Source of the DNA: Winogradskyella undariae
GTDB lineage: Bacteria > Bacteroidota > Bacteroidia > Flavobacteriales > Flavobacteriaceae
NCBI RefSeq assembly: GCF_013285155.1
Contig: NZ_JABTEL010000011.1
Span: forward strand, 57,609-121,608
Reading direction: 5' to 3'
DNA length: 64,000 nt
Shown here: positions 26,057 through 33,937 of the stretch, in pieces
Position numbering within the stretch: position 1 is the first letter of the stretch
Layout of the letters: the number at the start of each line of letters is the position of its first letter
The notes under the pieces: model-generated
What the model was told of the DNA's origin: nothing
The model's input: the letters and a program-made list of their open reading frames with translations, nothing else
The model's database searches: none
Position numbers and translations under genes: made by a program

Positions 26057-26434
26057 TTACATTACTTTGGCTGCTAAGTATTTTTGCACCTCGTACACAT
26101 CGATACTTTTATTGAATTTTTTGCTTACGGATGGTAAGTTTTCACTTGATATCCAGATTTTAAGCTCGGCATCTAAGTCGAACGTCCCAGAGGTTTCTAA
26201 AGAGAATCTTGAAATGCTTTTATAAGGCATAGACTTGTATTCTACTTTACTGCCGGTAATGCCTTGTACGTCTATGAGTATTAAGCGTTTGTTAGTGAAC
26301 ATGAACACGTCTCTAAAGAGTTTAAAACCGAGTTCTATTTGCTCATTATCGGTTAATAAGCGTCCGTATTTTTCGTTAAGTTGCTCTGTTGATGCTTGGC
26401 TTGCGTTACCTAATATTTTGTTTAGTAGTCCCAT
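26057..26434 (-). CDS. Bacterial PH-domain protein
   Basis: 125 aa. After a helical start (MGLLNKILGNASQASTEQLN) comes a single bacterial PH-like domain: FRDVFMFTNKRLILIDVQG, then YKSMPYKSISRFSLETSG and LKIWIS. The FTNKRLILID block is characteristic of the bPH family. Ligands of these domains are mostly unknown. No transmembrane segment. It is separate from but co-oriented with the small membrane protein that follows. Confidence 0.8.
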   Translation of the reverse strand: MGLLNKILGNASQASTEQLNEKYGRLLTDNEQIELGFKLFRDVFMFTNKRLILIDVQGITGSKVEYKSMPYKSISRFSLETSGTFDLDAELKIWISSENLPSVSKKFNKSIDVYEVQKYLAAKVM

Positions 26435-26538
26435 TGTTTGTTTTGTTTATTTAATATGCTCTAAATTTAAAAATCCTTATCCTTTTTTATCCTTATCCAT
26501 TATTTTTTTGCGGGCATGAATACAATCTATAAGATCAC

Positions 26539-26901
26539 TTAATGTTGGTAGCACCTGCCACTGCTATTTTTGGTTTTTCGTTTGCAACGGTTACCGGCTT
26601 TTGTTTTCCCTGTACATTGGGTTGCTGTGGTATTTTTAGAAGCCGTATTTGTTGGTGTTGTGTTACTCGATTTTAGAGCTGATGGCTTTGTATTACTTGC
26701 TGTTGGCTTACATACTTTACAAGCTGCATAACCTAAAGCGATTGCTTTTTTTAAATCGATCTCTTTTTTAGAATACTTAAGATATCGGCAATTCGTTTTA
26801 TGATACTTCTCTCCTGTTTGCGTTGTGTATACCGATTGAGCTACTGCAATAGAACTAAAAGTAAAAGTTAAAAAAAATAATAAAAGCCTTACTTGTTTCA
26901 T
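26539..26901 (-). CDS. Secreted Cys-rich protein with Ada-like and C-terminal zinc motifs
   Basis: 120 aa with a signal peptide (residues 1-21, cleavage near AVAQS). The first domain, TGEKYHKTNCRYLK ... AIALGYAACKVCKP, has the H-x3-C ... C-x2-C layout of Ada-like metal-binding modules. The end, CTGKTKAGNRCKRKT then GRCYQH, is a second small Cys/His knuckle. The start overlaps the stop of the secreted nuclease gene by 1 nt, so the two are probably made together and both exported. Confidence 0.75.
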   Translation of the reverse strand: MKQVRLLLFFLTFTFSSIAVAQSVYTTQTGEKYHKTNCRYLKYSKKEIDLKKAIALGYAACKVCKPTASNTKPSALKSSNTTPTNTASKNTTATQCTGKTKAGNRCKRKTKNSSGRCYQH

Positions 26902-27404
26902 TATTTAACCTTCTTTTTTTTATTACTTCTCCAAAGCCATGGTGCTATAGGTTTAGGATCATTCCAAAGGCCTGTTTTGTCTTTACGCGCTGTATCTTCT
27001 ATATCTTGTAATGTAGCATCGTTAGAATACTTTACATAGTGCCAGGCATACCCTGCTTTTAATAACTCTTTACTTAGATTTTTATCTTTATCATAAATGA
27101 CATTGGCTATATACCTGCCATAACGATCTTTACTTAACACTACAATCTCTATATTTTTGCCAAAAATAGCATCTGAAGCAAATTGTTTTGCACGGTTAGA
27201 GAACGGTTGTTTTCGTTCTGGGCAATCTATATTTGCTAAACGGACTCTGATTAAAGTAGAATCTTTCTGTAAAAGTTTAAACGTATCACCGTCTGTGATT
27301 GCGGTTACTTTTCCTGAAATTATTGTTTCTTTTACAGTATTAAAACTACTGAATGTTAATAGCAATATTATAAATGTGACTAAAGCCAACCAAGTCTTTT
27401 GCAT
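26901..27404 (-). CDS. Thermonuclease (staphylococcal nuclease) family protein
   Basis: 167 aa with an N-terminal membrane/signal segment (TWLALVTFIILLLTFSSF). The SNase fold is clear: VTAITDGDTFKL, IRVRLANIDCPERKQPF (catalytic Arg and metal Asp/Glu region), ILSKDRYGRYIANVIY and LLKAGYAWHY. It hydrolyses DNA and RNA, here outside the cytoplasm. All catalytic blocks are present. Coupled by 1-nt overlap to the secreted Cys-rich protein. Confidence 0.92.
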   Translation of the reverse strand: MQKTWLALVTFIILLLTFSSFNTVKETIISGKVTAITDGDTFKLLQKDSTLIRVRLANIDCPERKQPFSNRAKQFASDAIFGKNIEIVVLSKDRYGRYIANVIYDKDKNLSKELLKAGYAWHYVKYSNDATLQDIEDTARKDKTGLWNDPKPIAPWLWRSNKKKKVK

Positions 27405-27444
27405 TGTGTTGATTATAAGGTTAAATATATTACAATTGTAATGC

Positions 27445-28359
27445 TTATTTTTTTAAAATAAAGTCTTTAATAAGATTATCCAGGTTAGATGGTAATTCAG
27501 CTGTTTTAATAGCATAATGCTTTACTTTCATTTTATCAAACCAATCTGACCAGTATTTTTTCACAACATATTCTCCGAATAAATTATTTTTATCTGGATT
27601 AATGCCTAAAACTAATATTTCTAAGTTAGATAAGTCTTGATTTGTAGATATAAAGCCATAATCTTTTTCAGCCATTATAGTTTCCCAATTTTTAGTATTC
27701 AGTTTATTTTTTCTTAAAAATTGAGGTGTAATAAAAGTTGTTTGATTTTCATCTGAAATAGCACCATCTTCATGATAAATATATCCATCCGTAAAAATGA
27801 TTAATATATTTCTTGAATTTTCATCTATACAATAATCTTCAACCTTTGTTTTAATAAACTTCCAGATATCTGAACCAACGTATTTTTTGTCCTCAATTGC
27901 TAATTCATATATTGCTTTGGGATTATCTTTATACACGGTTTTCAATTCTTCTAATTTCTCTAAAGAAGCGTTATTTTTATCAATATGATATTTTAAATTA
28001 TTTGAAATTGCATTTATATTTTGGTTGGATGGCTCTGGATCAAAAAACAATTGAATTTTATCATCCATCTCCCTTACTTTCTTATGTGACAAATGTGAGT
28101 AAAATGCCTCTGAAACAGATTTAATATATGCTACATCTCTTAAATAGTATTGCATTGTTTCATTTTTATACTTGACTGGGTCAATTCTATCTGATAAATC
28201 TAACAGGAGACTTATATTTAAGTTCTTGTTTGAACTTTTAAGATTCACCTCAGTTAGATCATCCATTTTTATATCCTTTACATTAGCGGAATCCTCCTTA
28301 CAAGATATGAAAGCGAAAAGTAGCACTGCTAACACTATTTTATATATTATATTTTTCAT
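27445..28359 (-). CDS. VWA-like lipoprotein
   Basis: 304 aa. A lipoprotein signal ends in the lipobox FISC (Cys about residue 20). The body has LNISLLLDLSDRID, close to the MIDAS start DxSxS of von Willebrand A domains but with D-x-S-D-R, and NILIIFTDGYIYHE, the usual later metal-site strand. It should sit on the periplasmic side of the inner or outer membrane. It is followed on the transcript downstream side by nothing close, and preceded by the membrane coiled-coil gene 21 nt away, suggesting a shared operon. Exact role unknown. Confidence 0.65.
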   Translation of the reverse strand: MKNIIYKIVLAVLLFAFISCKEDSANVKDIKMDDLTEVNLKSSNKNLNISLLLDLSDRIDPVKYKNETMQYYLRDVAYIKSVSEAFYSHLSHKKVREMDDKIQLFFDPEPSNQNINAISNNLKYHIDKNNASLEKLEELKTVYKDNPKAIYELAIEDKKYVGSDIWKFIKTKVEDYCIDENSRNILIIFTDGYIYHEDGAISDENQTTFITPQFLRKNKLNTKNWETIMAEKDYGFISTNQDLSNLEILVLGINPDKNNLFGEYVVKKYWSDWFDKMKVKHYAIKTAELPSNLDNLIKDFILKK

Positions 28360-28380
28360 TTTATTAGTTTATTAGTTTAG

Positions 28381-29643
28381 TTAGTTTGTAGTAAAGACTA
28401 CGTGTTGGTGATCCATATTCTCTAATTTTAATTCGCGTAGATGAGCTAAAGAGATATCTTCACAACTGTTTCTTAGATCATCCTTAGTATTTGAAGGCAG
28501 TGCAATAACTTCATTAATTGCCTGATACCAACCTTCTTTATATTGATAATGGTAGTGTAGATATTCTTTTACAGGAAATACGAATCCATCAATTTTAGAT
28601 TGAAGTTCTGAAATCTTTCCTTTTATAGATGTTACCTCATGCTTTATCTCATCTATTTTTATCAGTAAACTACTTTTTTTCTCTTCTGTGTTTTTAATCT
28701 CTGCTTTCTTATTTCTTATAAAACTTTTAATCTTATCTACATTTTCATATTCTTTCATCACAAAATCAAAAACTAACCCCCAAATTAAATACACTACAAA
28801 ACCTGCAAAAATAATTCCCCAAAAATTTACGCTTTCAAAAGCGATAGTTGGCGAGAAGCTTTCTCCCAAGACTCTTTCGAAATCAAATATTTTTTTCTCG
28901 ATTAAATAAGCCAGAATGACATCAAACATGAAGGTTAATACAAATAGTGCAACTAATTTAACATGTGTAATCATTTTTTTTGTTTTTTGAAACATGTGTA
29001 TTAAATACCCTAGCCCCATAAAAACAAACGGAATTGTACCAATAAAGACAGCCTCTAGCCATCCATCAGATACTGCTTTATTTAATGCATTGGCATCGAA
29101 AATAGCAGAGGTTAAACTCCCTGTCTCAAAGTCTTTAAAAAAAGCAGAATAAGATGCTGAGATGTAAAAAACAAACAAATAGATTGTAATAGGAATAAGT
29201 AATAACAAACCAATGTAGAATTGGGCATTAGGCCTTTTATCTACATCTATACCATATCGCTCTGGATTTTGCCTAACATCTATCATCTCTGACTTTGACT
29301 TATCGATATCCGTTATGAGGCTGTTTTTTTGTTCCTCATAAATGGTTAAAGCCGTTTCTCTTTTTTTAAGTTCTGTTCGTTCCTTTTCTTGAGCTTCTTT
29401 GTATGGTTGCTTAAGTATTTCTTGTTCGTTTAATTGTTTTCTACAAAGGTTTTCAAACGTATTGTATAAATTTTGCAGACCTACACCAAAAGTAACTGCA
29501 TTACCTGACGCCTTAGTTGAAGCACCATACCCACTTTGATAGTAAGTAATTCTAATTTGTTCTCTCGCCTGCTCTGTGTTTTCTGTTAAAGGTTTAGATA
29601 TATCATTACTCTTAAGCTTAAAAAGTTTCTTAATAGCTCCCAT
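28381..29643 (-). CDS. Membrane protein with two coiled coils and four TM segments
   Basis: 420 aa, no recognised family. The order is: a Gly/Ser stretch (GYGASTKASGNAVTFG), a charged coiled coil (about 60-125), four membrane helices between about 140 and 295, a second coiled coil (about 300-365) and a soluble tail. It starts 4 nt after the TerB-like gene and ends 21 nt before the VWA-like lipoprotein gene. The topology suggests a scaffold or channel linking a cytoplasmic TerB-like partner and a periplasmic VWA-like partner. Confidence 0.6.
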   Translation of the reverse strand: MGAIKKLFKLKSNDISKPLTENTEQAREQIRITYYQSGYGASTKASGNAVTFGVGLQNLYNTFENLCRKQLNEQEILKQPYKEAQEKERTELKKRETALTIYEEQKNSLITDIDKSKSEMIDVRQNPERYGIDVDKRPNAQFYIGLLLLIPITIYLFVFYISASYSAFFKDFETGSLTSAIFDANALNKAVSDGWLEAVFIGTIPFVFMGLGYLIHMFQKTKKMITHVKLVALFVLTFMFDVILAYLIEKKIFDFERVLGESFSPTIAFESVNFWGIIFAGFVVYLIWGLVFDFVMKEYENVDKIKSFIRNKKAEIKNTEEKKSSLLIKIDEIKHEVTSIKGKISELQSKIDGFVFPVKEYLHYHYQYKEGWYQAINEVIALPSNTKDDLRNSCEDISLAHLRELKLENMDHQHVVFTTN

Positions 29644-29647
29644 AATT

Positions 29648-30040
29648 TTATGAATTTATTTCTTTAATAATCTCTTCTTTGGTTACACCTTTTTTTGCAC
29701 TATCAAGTAAATAGTCTGCTAACTCTGTGATGTTTTCATCTAAAAACTCAAATTTTTTGCAATACTTTTTGAGTGTGATATATTCATCATCTGTCACTTT
29801 TTCATCTGCCCAAATCATAATAGCTAAGTCATATAAATATTCAACCCTTAGCTCTAAAGATTCTGGTATTGAAGAATCATGAGATGGATTGAGCAAAATT
29901 TCATTCAATTGCTCTTTAGTTATATCTCTTTCTTCTGCAAACTTATAAAGCATCTGCATTTCGAGAACATCAAAATTATCATCGGAAAATGCCATTTGAT
30001 AAAGTCTTAAGAAATGACTTTTTAATTCGGTAGATATCAT
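29648..30040 (-). CDS. TerB-like protein
   Basis: 130 aa from the ATG at 30040 (MISTELKSHFLRLY). I reject the upstream start at 30184 because it would read through the terminator hairpin at 30082-30121 and add an unrelated hydrophobic stretch. The all-helical protein has two acidic repeats, AFSDDNFDVLEMQMLYKFA and MIWADEKVTDDEYITLKKYC, like the metal-binding helices of TerB/TerB-like domains. It is the first gene of the three-gene run to 27445. Confidence 0.65.
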   Translation of the reverse strand: MISTELKSHFLRLYQMAFSDDNFDVLEMQMLYKFAEERDITKEQLNEILLNPSHDSSIPESLELRVEYLYDLAIMIWADEKVTDDEYITLKKYCKKFEFLDENITELADYLLDSAKKGVTKEEIIKEINS

Positions 30041-30081
30041 TCGTGTTATTTTATGGTTGAATATCAAACTTATAACTAAAA

Positions 30082-30121
30082 AAAAAGAGAACCTTACGGT
30101 AAACCGTAAGTCCTCTTTTTT
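30082..30121. terminator. Bidirectional-looking terminator hairpin
   Basis: CTTACGGT and ACCGTAAG pair around a 2-nt loop, extended by A-rich/T-rich outer arms (AAAAAGAG, CTCTTTTT). It separates the small Cys/His gene (30169-30375), whose transcript it would end, from the TerB-like gene. Confidence 0.75.
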
Positions 30122-30168
30122 ATTAAAAATAATTATAGTTATCACTATTTTTTTTCGTGATGATCCAA

Positions 30169-30375
30169 TTAAGAGGTATGACATTCATTTGAACACGTTT
30201 TGCATCCATTGCTTCTGCTATAATATTTCTTTGCTTCCACAACTGCCAAATAACAGGCTAAGTATGTTCCTAAATATTTCTTTCTTGAAATTTTACCCAA
30301 CCAATAACATCCTTCTTTATGAACCTCATGATCACCATTGTTTTGAGCTGTTTCATTTACATAATACTTTGACAT
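30169..30375 (-). CDS. Small Cys/His protein, Ada-like metal-binding layout
   Basis: 68 aa, cytoplasmic. YYVNETAQNNGDHEVHKEGC is followed by a helix and NGCKTCSNECH. The order H-x3-C, helix, GC-x2-C-x3-CH parallels the Ada-like module of the secreted protein at 26539-26901, here with an extra Cys-His at the end. Proteins with the same YYVN...NGDHEVH start are widespread and unassigned. The gene has its own terminator on each side. Confidence 0.7.
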   Translation of the reverse strand: MSKYYVNETAQNNGDHEVHKEGCYWLGKISRKKYLGTYLACYLAVVEAKKYYSRSNGCKTCSNECHTS

Positions 30376-30466
30376 CGTTTATAAATTTAAATTAGTAACT
30401 ACACAAACCTAAAACTATTACAAATCAACTCCTTACGGATATCCTCAATTGAATAAAAATAAATTA

Positions 30467-30500
30467 AGAGGAATGAAATATGACTTGATTTCATTCCTCT
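30467..30500. terminator. Strong hairpin, likely terminator
   Basis: AGAGGAATGAAAT (30467-30479) and ATTTCATTCCTCT (30488-30500) form a perfect 13-bp stem with an 8-nt loop. It lies just beyond the stop of the small lipoprotein gene and would end that minus-strand transcript, although the following T-run is weak. Confidence 0.6.
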
Positions 30501-30521
30501 AAATTGATAATCAACTTTGTA

Positions 30522-30680
30522 TTATCCACCTATTACTGTCTCGGGTGGCGGTGGTGGTATTTCACCATTTTCACCACAACACGCTTGTGGGGCTACTTCA
30601 TCTACCATATTTTCTGGATTACATGATAAAAAAATCGAATTGAGGAAAACCGTAAGTATTATAACATATATTTTTTTCAT
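30522..30680 (-). CDS. Small lipoprotein, Pro-rich C-terminus
   Basis: 52 aa. MKKIYVIILTVFLNSIFLSC is a lipoprotein signal with the lipobox FLSC, followed by a short mature part with a CC pair (PQACCGENGE) and five prolines near the end. Lysine start, hydrophobic core and lipobox are all in place. No homologue recognised; the mature peptide of about 33 residues could be a surface anchor or processed peptide. Confidence 0.6.
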   Translation of the reverse strand: MKKIYVIILTVFLNSIFLSCNPENMVDEVAPQACCGENGEIPPPPPETVIGG

Positions 30681-31032
30681 TTTGCTTTGTATTAAAATTG
30701 AACAATAGTGTGGCTGTCCGAGAAATTCTCAGATAGATTATTGGACTGCTACACAGACTATTTTGAGGTAGAAACCTCTATTAAGGGAAGTATGAAATCG
30801 AGACGTAAAAAGCACATTACCTTCCCAAAATATTGCGACTAATTACATTACGATTTCATTATAGAATTGAGATTCGTAAGTCTCATTACGAGTGAGACGG
30901 TTATCAATTCTGAAGCAAATGAATGGGTTTTATTTAGGAAACCATGGAAATACTTTGGAAAGGATATGGAAAAGAAATTCCACATTATTTCCATTATGAA
31001 TTAGTAACTTTAAACTCTTTTAAATCAATAAA
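30681..31032. other. Gene-free stretch before the 231-aa membrane protein
   Basis: About 350 bp with no supportable gene on either strand. It holds small inverted repeats such as GAGATTCGTAAGTCTC near 30867-30882 and is likely to contain divergent promoters for the genes on both sides. Confidence 0.45.
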
Positions 31033-31728
31033 ATGCATAAAAAACTACTCGACAAAGCTTTTAAAAAAGCAGGAGAAGACATTAAAACAGAAAGCGTAAC
31101 ACCAAGGGCACAATTGCTATCTGATTTTATTTTAGAAGATAGCAAAGCGCCGTATGGTGAGCGTATACTACGTGATAATTACAATAAAATAATTCATAAT
31201 TCTGAAGAAGAGATTCGCTTAAAAAAACATGCAGAAGATGCACTGAGTCATTATTTAGGCTATACCGATTATCTTGATTTTATAGAAAAGCATAAGCCAC
31301 CAACACTAGCAGCCCCTCTACATCTCACATCAGCACCTATTAAGGCAAAGCCAACTTATAGTCCTAAGCTGCTTGTACTCTTTCTATTATTATTAGTTAT
31401 TGGAACCCTTGTCTATCGTTATACGACCAGACAACGTTGGATGATTTGGGAAGAAGATCATTATGTAGAAGTGAACTTTGATGTTGAGAAGCACTCCCTT
31501 AATCAATTGAAAATTTATAAAGAAGAACGCATTAAGCTGTTTAAGAAAGTTACGCCTGGTTGTGACTATTTATTTTTTGATAAACTTGGCAACGTTAGAT
31601 TATGGTATGGGAAGAATAAAGAAAAAGATTTAGACTATTTTACTAGCTTAGGTTTACACCCTGAAACGGGAAAAACACTTAAACCCATAACATCCTACAT
31701 GATTCATAAACACATCTGTACCCATTGA
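31033..31728 (+). CDS. Conserved single-pass membrane protein
   Basis: 231 aa. The N-terminal 85 residues are helical and charged (AQLLSDFILEDSKAPYGERILRD is typical, split motif shown in part), then a Pro/Ala linker, one membrane helix (LLVLFLLLLVIGTLVYRY, about 113-130) and a compact domain with RWMIWEEDHYVEV and GCDYLFFDKLGNVRLWYG. Similar proteins occur as cargo in Bacteroidetes, often as single genes. Function unknown. It is one of few plus-strand genes in the island. Confidence 0.7.
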   Translation: MHKKLLDKAFKKAGEDIKTESVTPRAQLLSDFILEDSKAPYGERILRDNYNKIIHNSEEEIRLKKHAEDALSHYLGYTDYLDFIEKHKPPTLAAPLHLTSAPIKAKPTYSPKLLVLFLLLLVIGTLVYRYTTRQRWMIWEEDHYVEVNFDVEKHSLNQLKIYKEERIKLFKKVTPGCDYLFFDKLGNVRLWYGKNKEKDLDYFTSLGLHPETGKTLKPITSYMIHKHICTH

Positions 31729-31867
31729 TTCTACTTAACCGAAAAACTATTGTACGCTAGACCTCTCCACATTTACTTTTAGATTAAGTGTTGCTACGTC
31801 TGTTGTACATGACATTGTTGATTACGATAGAAACCTAATAAAAACATCTCATTTTCGACATATTTAG

Positions 31868-32563
31868 CTATATCCGTTTATCTGAGCTCCCGGCAGGAAA
31901 GCTTATTAAATTAAACATGGCTCGCATTCTGGATCTGACACGTTCGCCGTATTTATCTTCTATTTCTTCAGCGTTGAGGTTTGTAGTAAGGTGTGTTTTA
32001 ATCCTTTTTTCTTTGAATAGATCGTAACGTGATATTAGAATTTCGCCCATTACATTACAATCTTTTCCGTAATGTCTTCCTATATGCTCTACTCCTAAAT
32101 CGTCAAAACAGTATACTTTGTTGTCGCTATAGTCTTCAATCATTTTAAAGCCGATTCTATTAAAACCAAAAACAATATTCCGTGCTGGTATGACATTATA
32201 GCTTTTTCTATGTGGTACCAGGTATGGTAGTAATTGCATTAATGTTGTTTTGCCACAGCCTACGGGACCCGATAGTAGGATTCCTTTTTCTGTATCGATA
32301 TTTAGTTTCTTGCAGTAGTCGTGATCTTGGATAAAATAACTTGCTAATTTTAATAAGAGTTGATGGTCGTCTTTGTAGATTTTGAAGTTTTTACCAAAGC
32401 GCATTTTTCCTTTTGCATCTAGGTAGGTACGTATTTTAGGAAAATCGTAAGAAATGTATTTACCATCAAAACTGCCTAACTGAAATTGCGTGGTGCCTTC
32501 GTAAATGATACTTGGGTTCTTTACATTATATGTGCTAGCTGTTTTTGTCATTTTGGAGTTCAT
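31868..32563 (-). CDS. DnaC/IstB-like ATPase
   Basis: 231 aa. Walker A GPVGCGKTT (about 99-107) and Walker B VYCFDDLG (about 155-162) are followed by a sensor-1-like THLTTNLNAEEI. The layout fits DnaC-type helicase loaders. Together with the next upstream gene, which resembles replication initiators, it could support element replication after excision. The start may be M1 or M5; a dispersed repeat at 32568-32589 sits right before it. Confidence 0.8.
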   Translation of the reverse strand: MNSKMTKTASTYNVKNPSIIYEGTTQFQLGSFDGKYISYDFPKIRTYLDAKGKMRFGKNFKIYKDDHQLLLKLASYFIQDHDYCKKLNIDTEKGILLSGPVGCGKTTLMQLLPYLVPHRKSYNVIPARNIVFGFNRIGFKMIEDYSDNKVYCFDDLGVEHIGRHYGKDCNVMGEILISRYDLFKEKRIKTHLTTNLNAEEIEDKYGERVRSRMRAMFNLISFPAGSSDKRI

Positions 32564-32567
32564 TTAA

Positions 32568-32589
32568 GAGATTCCCGCCTTCGCAGGAA
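32568..32589. repeat. 22-bp dispersed palindromic repeat, copy 1
   Basis: On the minus strand TTCCTGCGAAGGCGGGAATC (plus TC) matches the plus-strand sequence at 54083-54104 at 19 of 22 positions. The arms pair (TTCC-GCG / CGC-GGAA type). It exactly fills the 26-bp gap between the initiator-like gene and the DnaC-like gene. This is a REP-like short repeat common in flavobacterial spacers. Confidence 0.65.
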
Positions 32590-33357
32590 CTAGAGTGGTT
32601 GATTATAGTCTTTGTTTCTTATAGTGTGTAGGTTGTCTTTGATTTGAGACTGTCGTTTATCATTTGTCCTCGTATCTCGACTGCGCTCGATATGACCTGC
32701 TCGAACTGACAACTCCTCTGATTTAAGCATCCAATTTTTAGCAGAAGCGTGCCAATCTTCCATTTTAATCTTTCCTCCAATTTTCCAGCCTATAGCGCAA
32801 TAATGGTTATAGAATTTTTGGGCTTCTATTTCTGGCCATTTTTCTTTTTTAAAAAATTCTAAAACTTCATTTTCATTTTTAGGCTGCGGTAGTTTATAAC
32901 TGTTTTCTATTGTTTGTATATGTTTATTAGAAGGTACCAGTGCTTGTCCTTGATTTGGGACAGCTAAGTCTAATGCTTGTTCCACTACTTGTCTTCCATT
33001 TGGGATTGTTGATTCCAAGTGACTTTGACCTTGTTTCTTGAGATTTTCGCTTTCGCGAGAGCTAAAGATGAGCATCTTAATTACCGATCCTTTGAATGGA
33101 TTATGTGATGGTTCATAAACAAGGTATTTGTAATGATGTAACTCTTTGGTGCATCTGTGGTAGGTGGATTTAGAACCAATTTTGGACAGTTTCATTATAT
33201 CGTCTCGATTGACGTGAAAACTGTTTCTAAAACGATTGTAGTTCCACACCTGAAAAAATGCGAGGTACAAACTAATGTGTGTTGGATTAAGTCTGGTGTC
33301 TTTTGAAAACTGACTAAATACTGCGTTGAGGTGCTTGATGTAATTAACTTCTGCCAC
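32590..33357 (-). CDS. Replication-initiator-like (DnaD-type) protein
   Basis: 255 aa. The N-terminal winged-helix part (LNPTHISLYLAFFQVWN, then DIMKLSKIGSKSTYHRCTKEL) reads like initiator or DnaD-type proteins that partner DnaC-like loaders. EFFKKEKWPEIEAQKFYNHY and KMEDWHASAKNWML are typical of the DnaD-like C-terminal region. Near the C-terminus, HIERSRDTR is translated from a dispersed repeat (32668-32697), so the natural end has been altered. It begins 8 nt after the HTH gene stop. Confidence 0.65.
   Translation of the reverse strand: MAEVNYIKHLNAVFSQFSKDTRLNPTHISLYLAFFQVWNYNRFRNSFHVNRDDIMKLSKIGSKSTYHRCTKELHHYKYLVYEPSHNPFKGSVIKMLIFSSRESENLKKQGQSHLESTIPNGRQVVEQALDLAVPNQGQALVPSNKHIQTIENSYKLPQPKNENEVLEFFKKEKWPEIEAQKFYNHYCAIGWKIGGKIKMEDWHASAKNWMLKSEELSVRAGHIERSRDTRTNDKRQSQIKDNLHTIRNKDYNQPL
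32668..32697. repeat. Dispersed repeat inside a coding end
   Basis: The core ATCTCGACTGCGCTCGATAT is a short palindromic repeat common in Flavobacteriia genomes. In the coding frame it gives HIERSRDT. It lies within the last 40 codons of the initiator-like gene without breaking the frame. Confidence 0.6.
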
Positions 33358-33365
33358 AGCATCTC

Positions 33366-33638
33366 TTATGAAGCGACACGATTATCTTTGAGTACTTTTA
33401 GAATTTCTTCATACTCGTAGAGAATGATTCCGCCAATTTTACTGTAGGGCAGCGTCCCATTAATTCGTAGATTTTGAAGTGTTCCAGGACTTACTTGTAA
33501 CATTTCCATAACCTCAGCTGATTTGATGTATTTTTTGGTTGTGGTTTTTGGGGTTTCTGCAAGTAGCTTTTTGAGTTCGCCAAATAGTTGCATTTTGAAA
33601 TCGTAAAGGTCTTCTGTGGTTAAAATTGTTGTTGCCAT
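33366..33638 (-). CDS. Excisionase-like HTH_17 protein
   Basis: 90 aa from the ATG at 33638 (MATTILTTEDLYDF). I reject the start at 33743 because it adds translated repeat sequence. The C-terminal half YIKSAEVMEMLQVSPGTLQNLR then LPYSKIGGIILYEYEEI is the MerR-like wHTH of excisionases and related DNA-bending factors. Genes of this type lie next to RteC and integrase genes in Bacteroidetes elements and help excision. Confidence 0.8.
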   Translation of the reverse strand: MATTILTTEDLYDFKMQLFGELKKLLAETPKTTTKKYIKSAEVMEMLQVSPGTLQNLRINGTLPYSKIGGIILYEYEEILKVLKDNRVAS

Positions 33639-33669
33639 TGTAGAATTTGTTTTAATGGTTATTAAAATG

Positions 33670-33722
33670 GTTAAAGATCCCCCTTTAGGAGGTTCCGCAT
33701 TTAGTGCGGGGTAACTTAAAGT
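33670..33722. repeat. Dispersed intergenic repeat with hairpin
   Basis: GATCCCCCTTTAGGAGG and CCGCATTTAGTGCGGGG match repeat sequence often seen between Bacteroidetes genes (GGGGGATC type). The second part forms a hairpin, CCGCA-TTTAG-TGCGG. It lies upstream of the excisionase-like gene and may affect its leader. Confidence 0.5.
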
Positions 33723-33937
33723 ACTACCATATTGAGGTTTCACTCTCTATGATAGCACTTAGGTTAATTTAGTTCACGAACTTTTCTATTTTAACAAACA
33801 GGTGTTCATGAATCTATCGATTTGACTTTCGTTCTACAAAGCTGCTATTATTTGATTTATTTTCTTCGGTATGGCTTCGGTAGTACCGACTTATTTTAAC
33901 ATTTTTAAAATGAATTATTTTAGATTTTCATCTTCTT

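Noticed and set aside
29648..30184. Longer start for the TerB-like protein
   Set aside because: The extra 48 residues are coded through a strong terminator hairpin and are unrelated to the family.
33366..33743. Longer start for the excisionase-like protein
   Set aside because: The added part translates a dispersed repeat; the ATG at 33638 fits the family.
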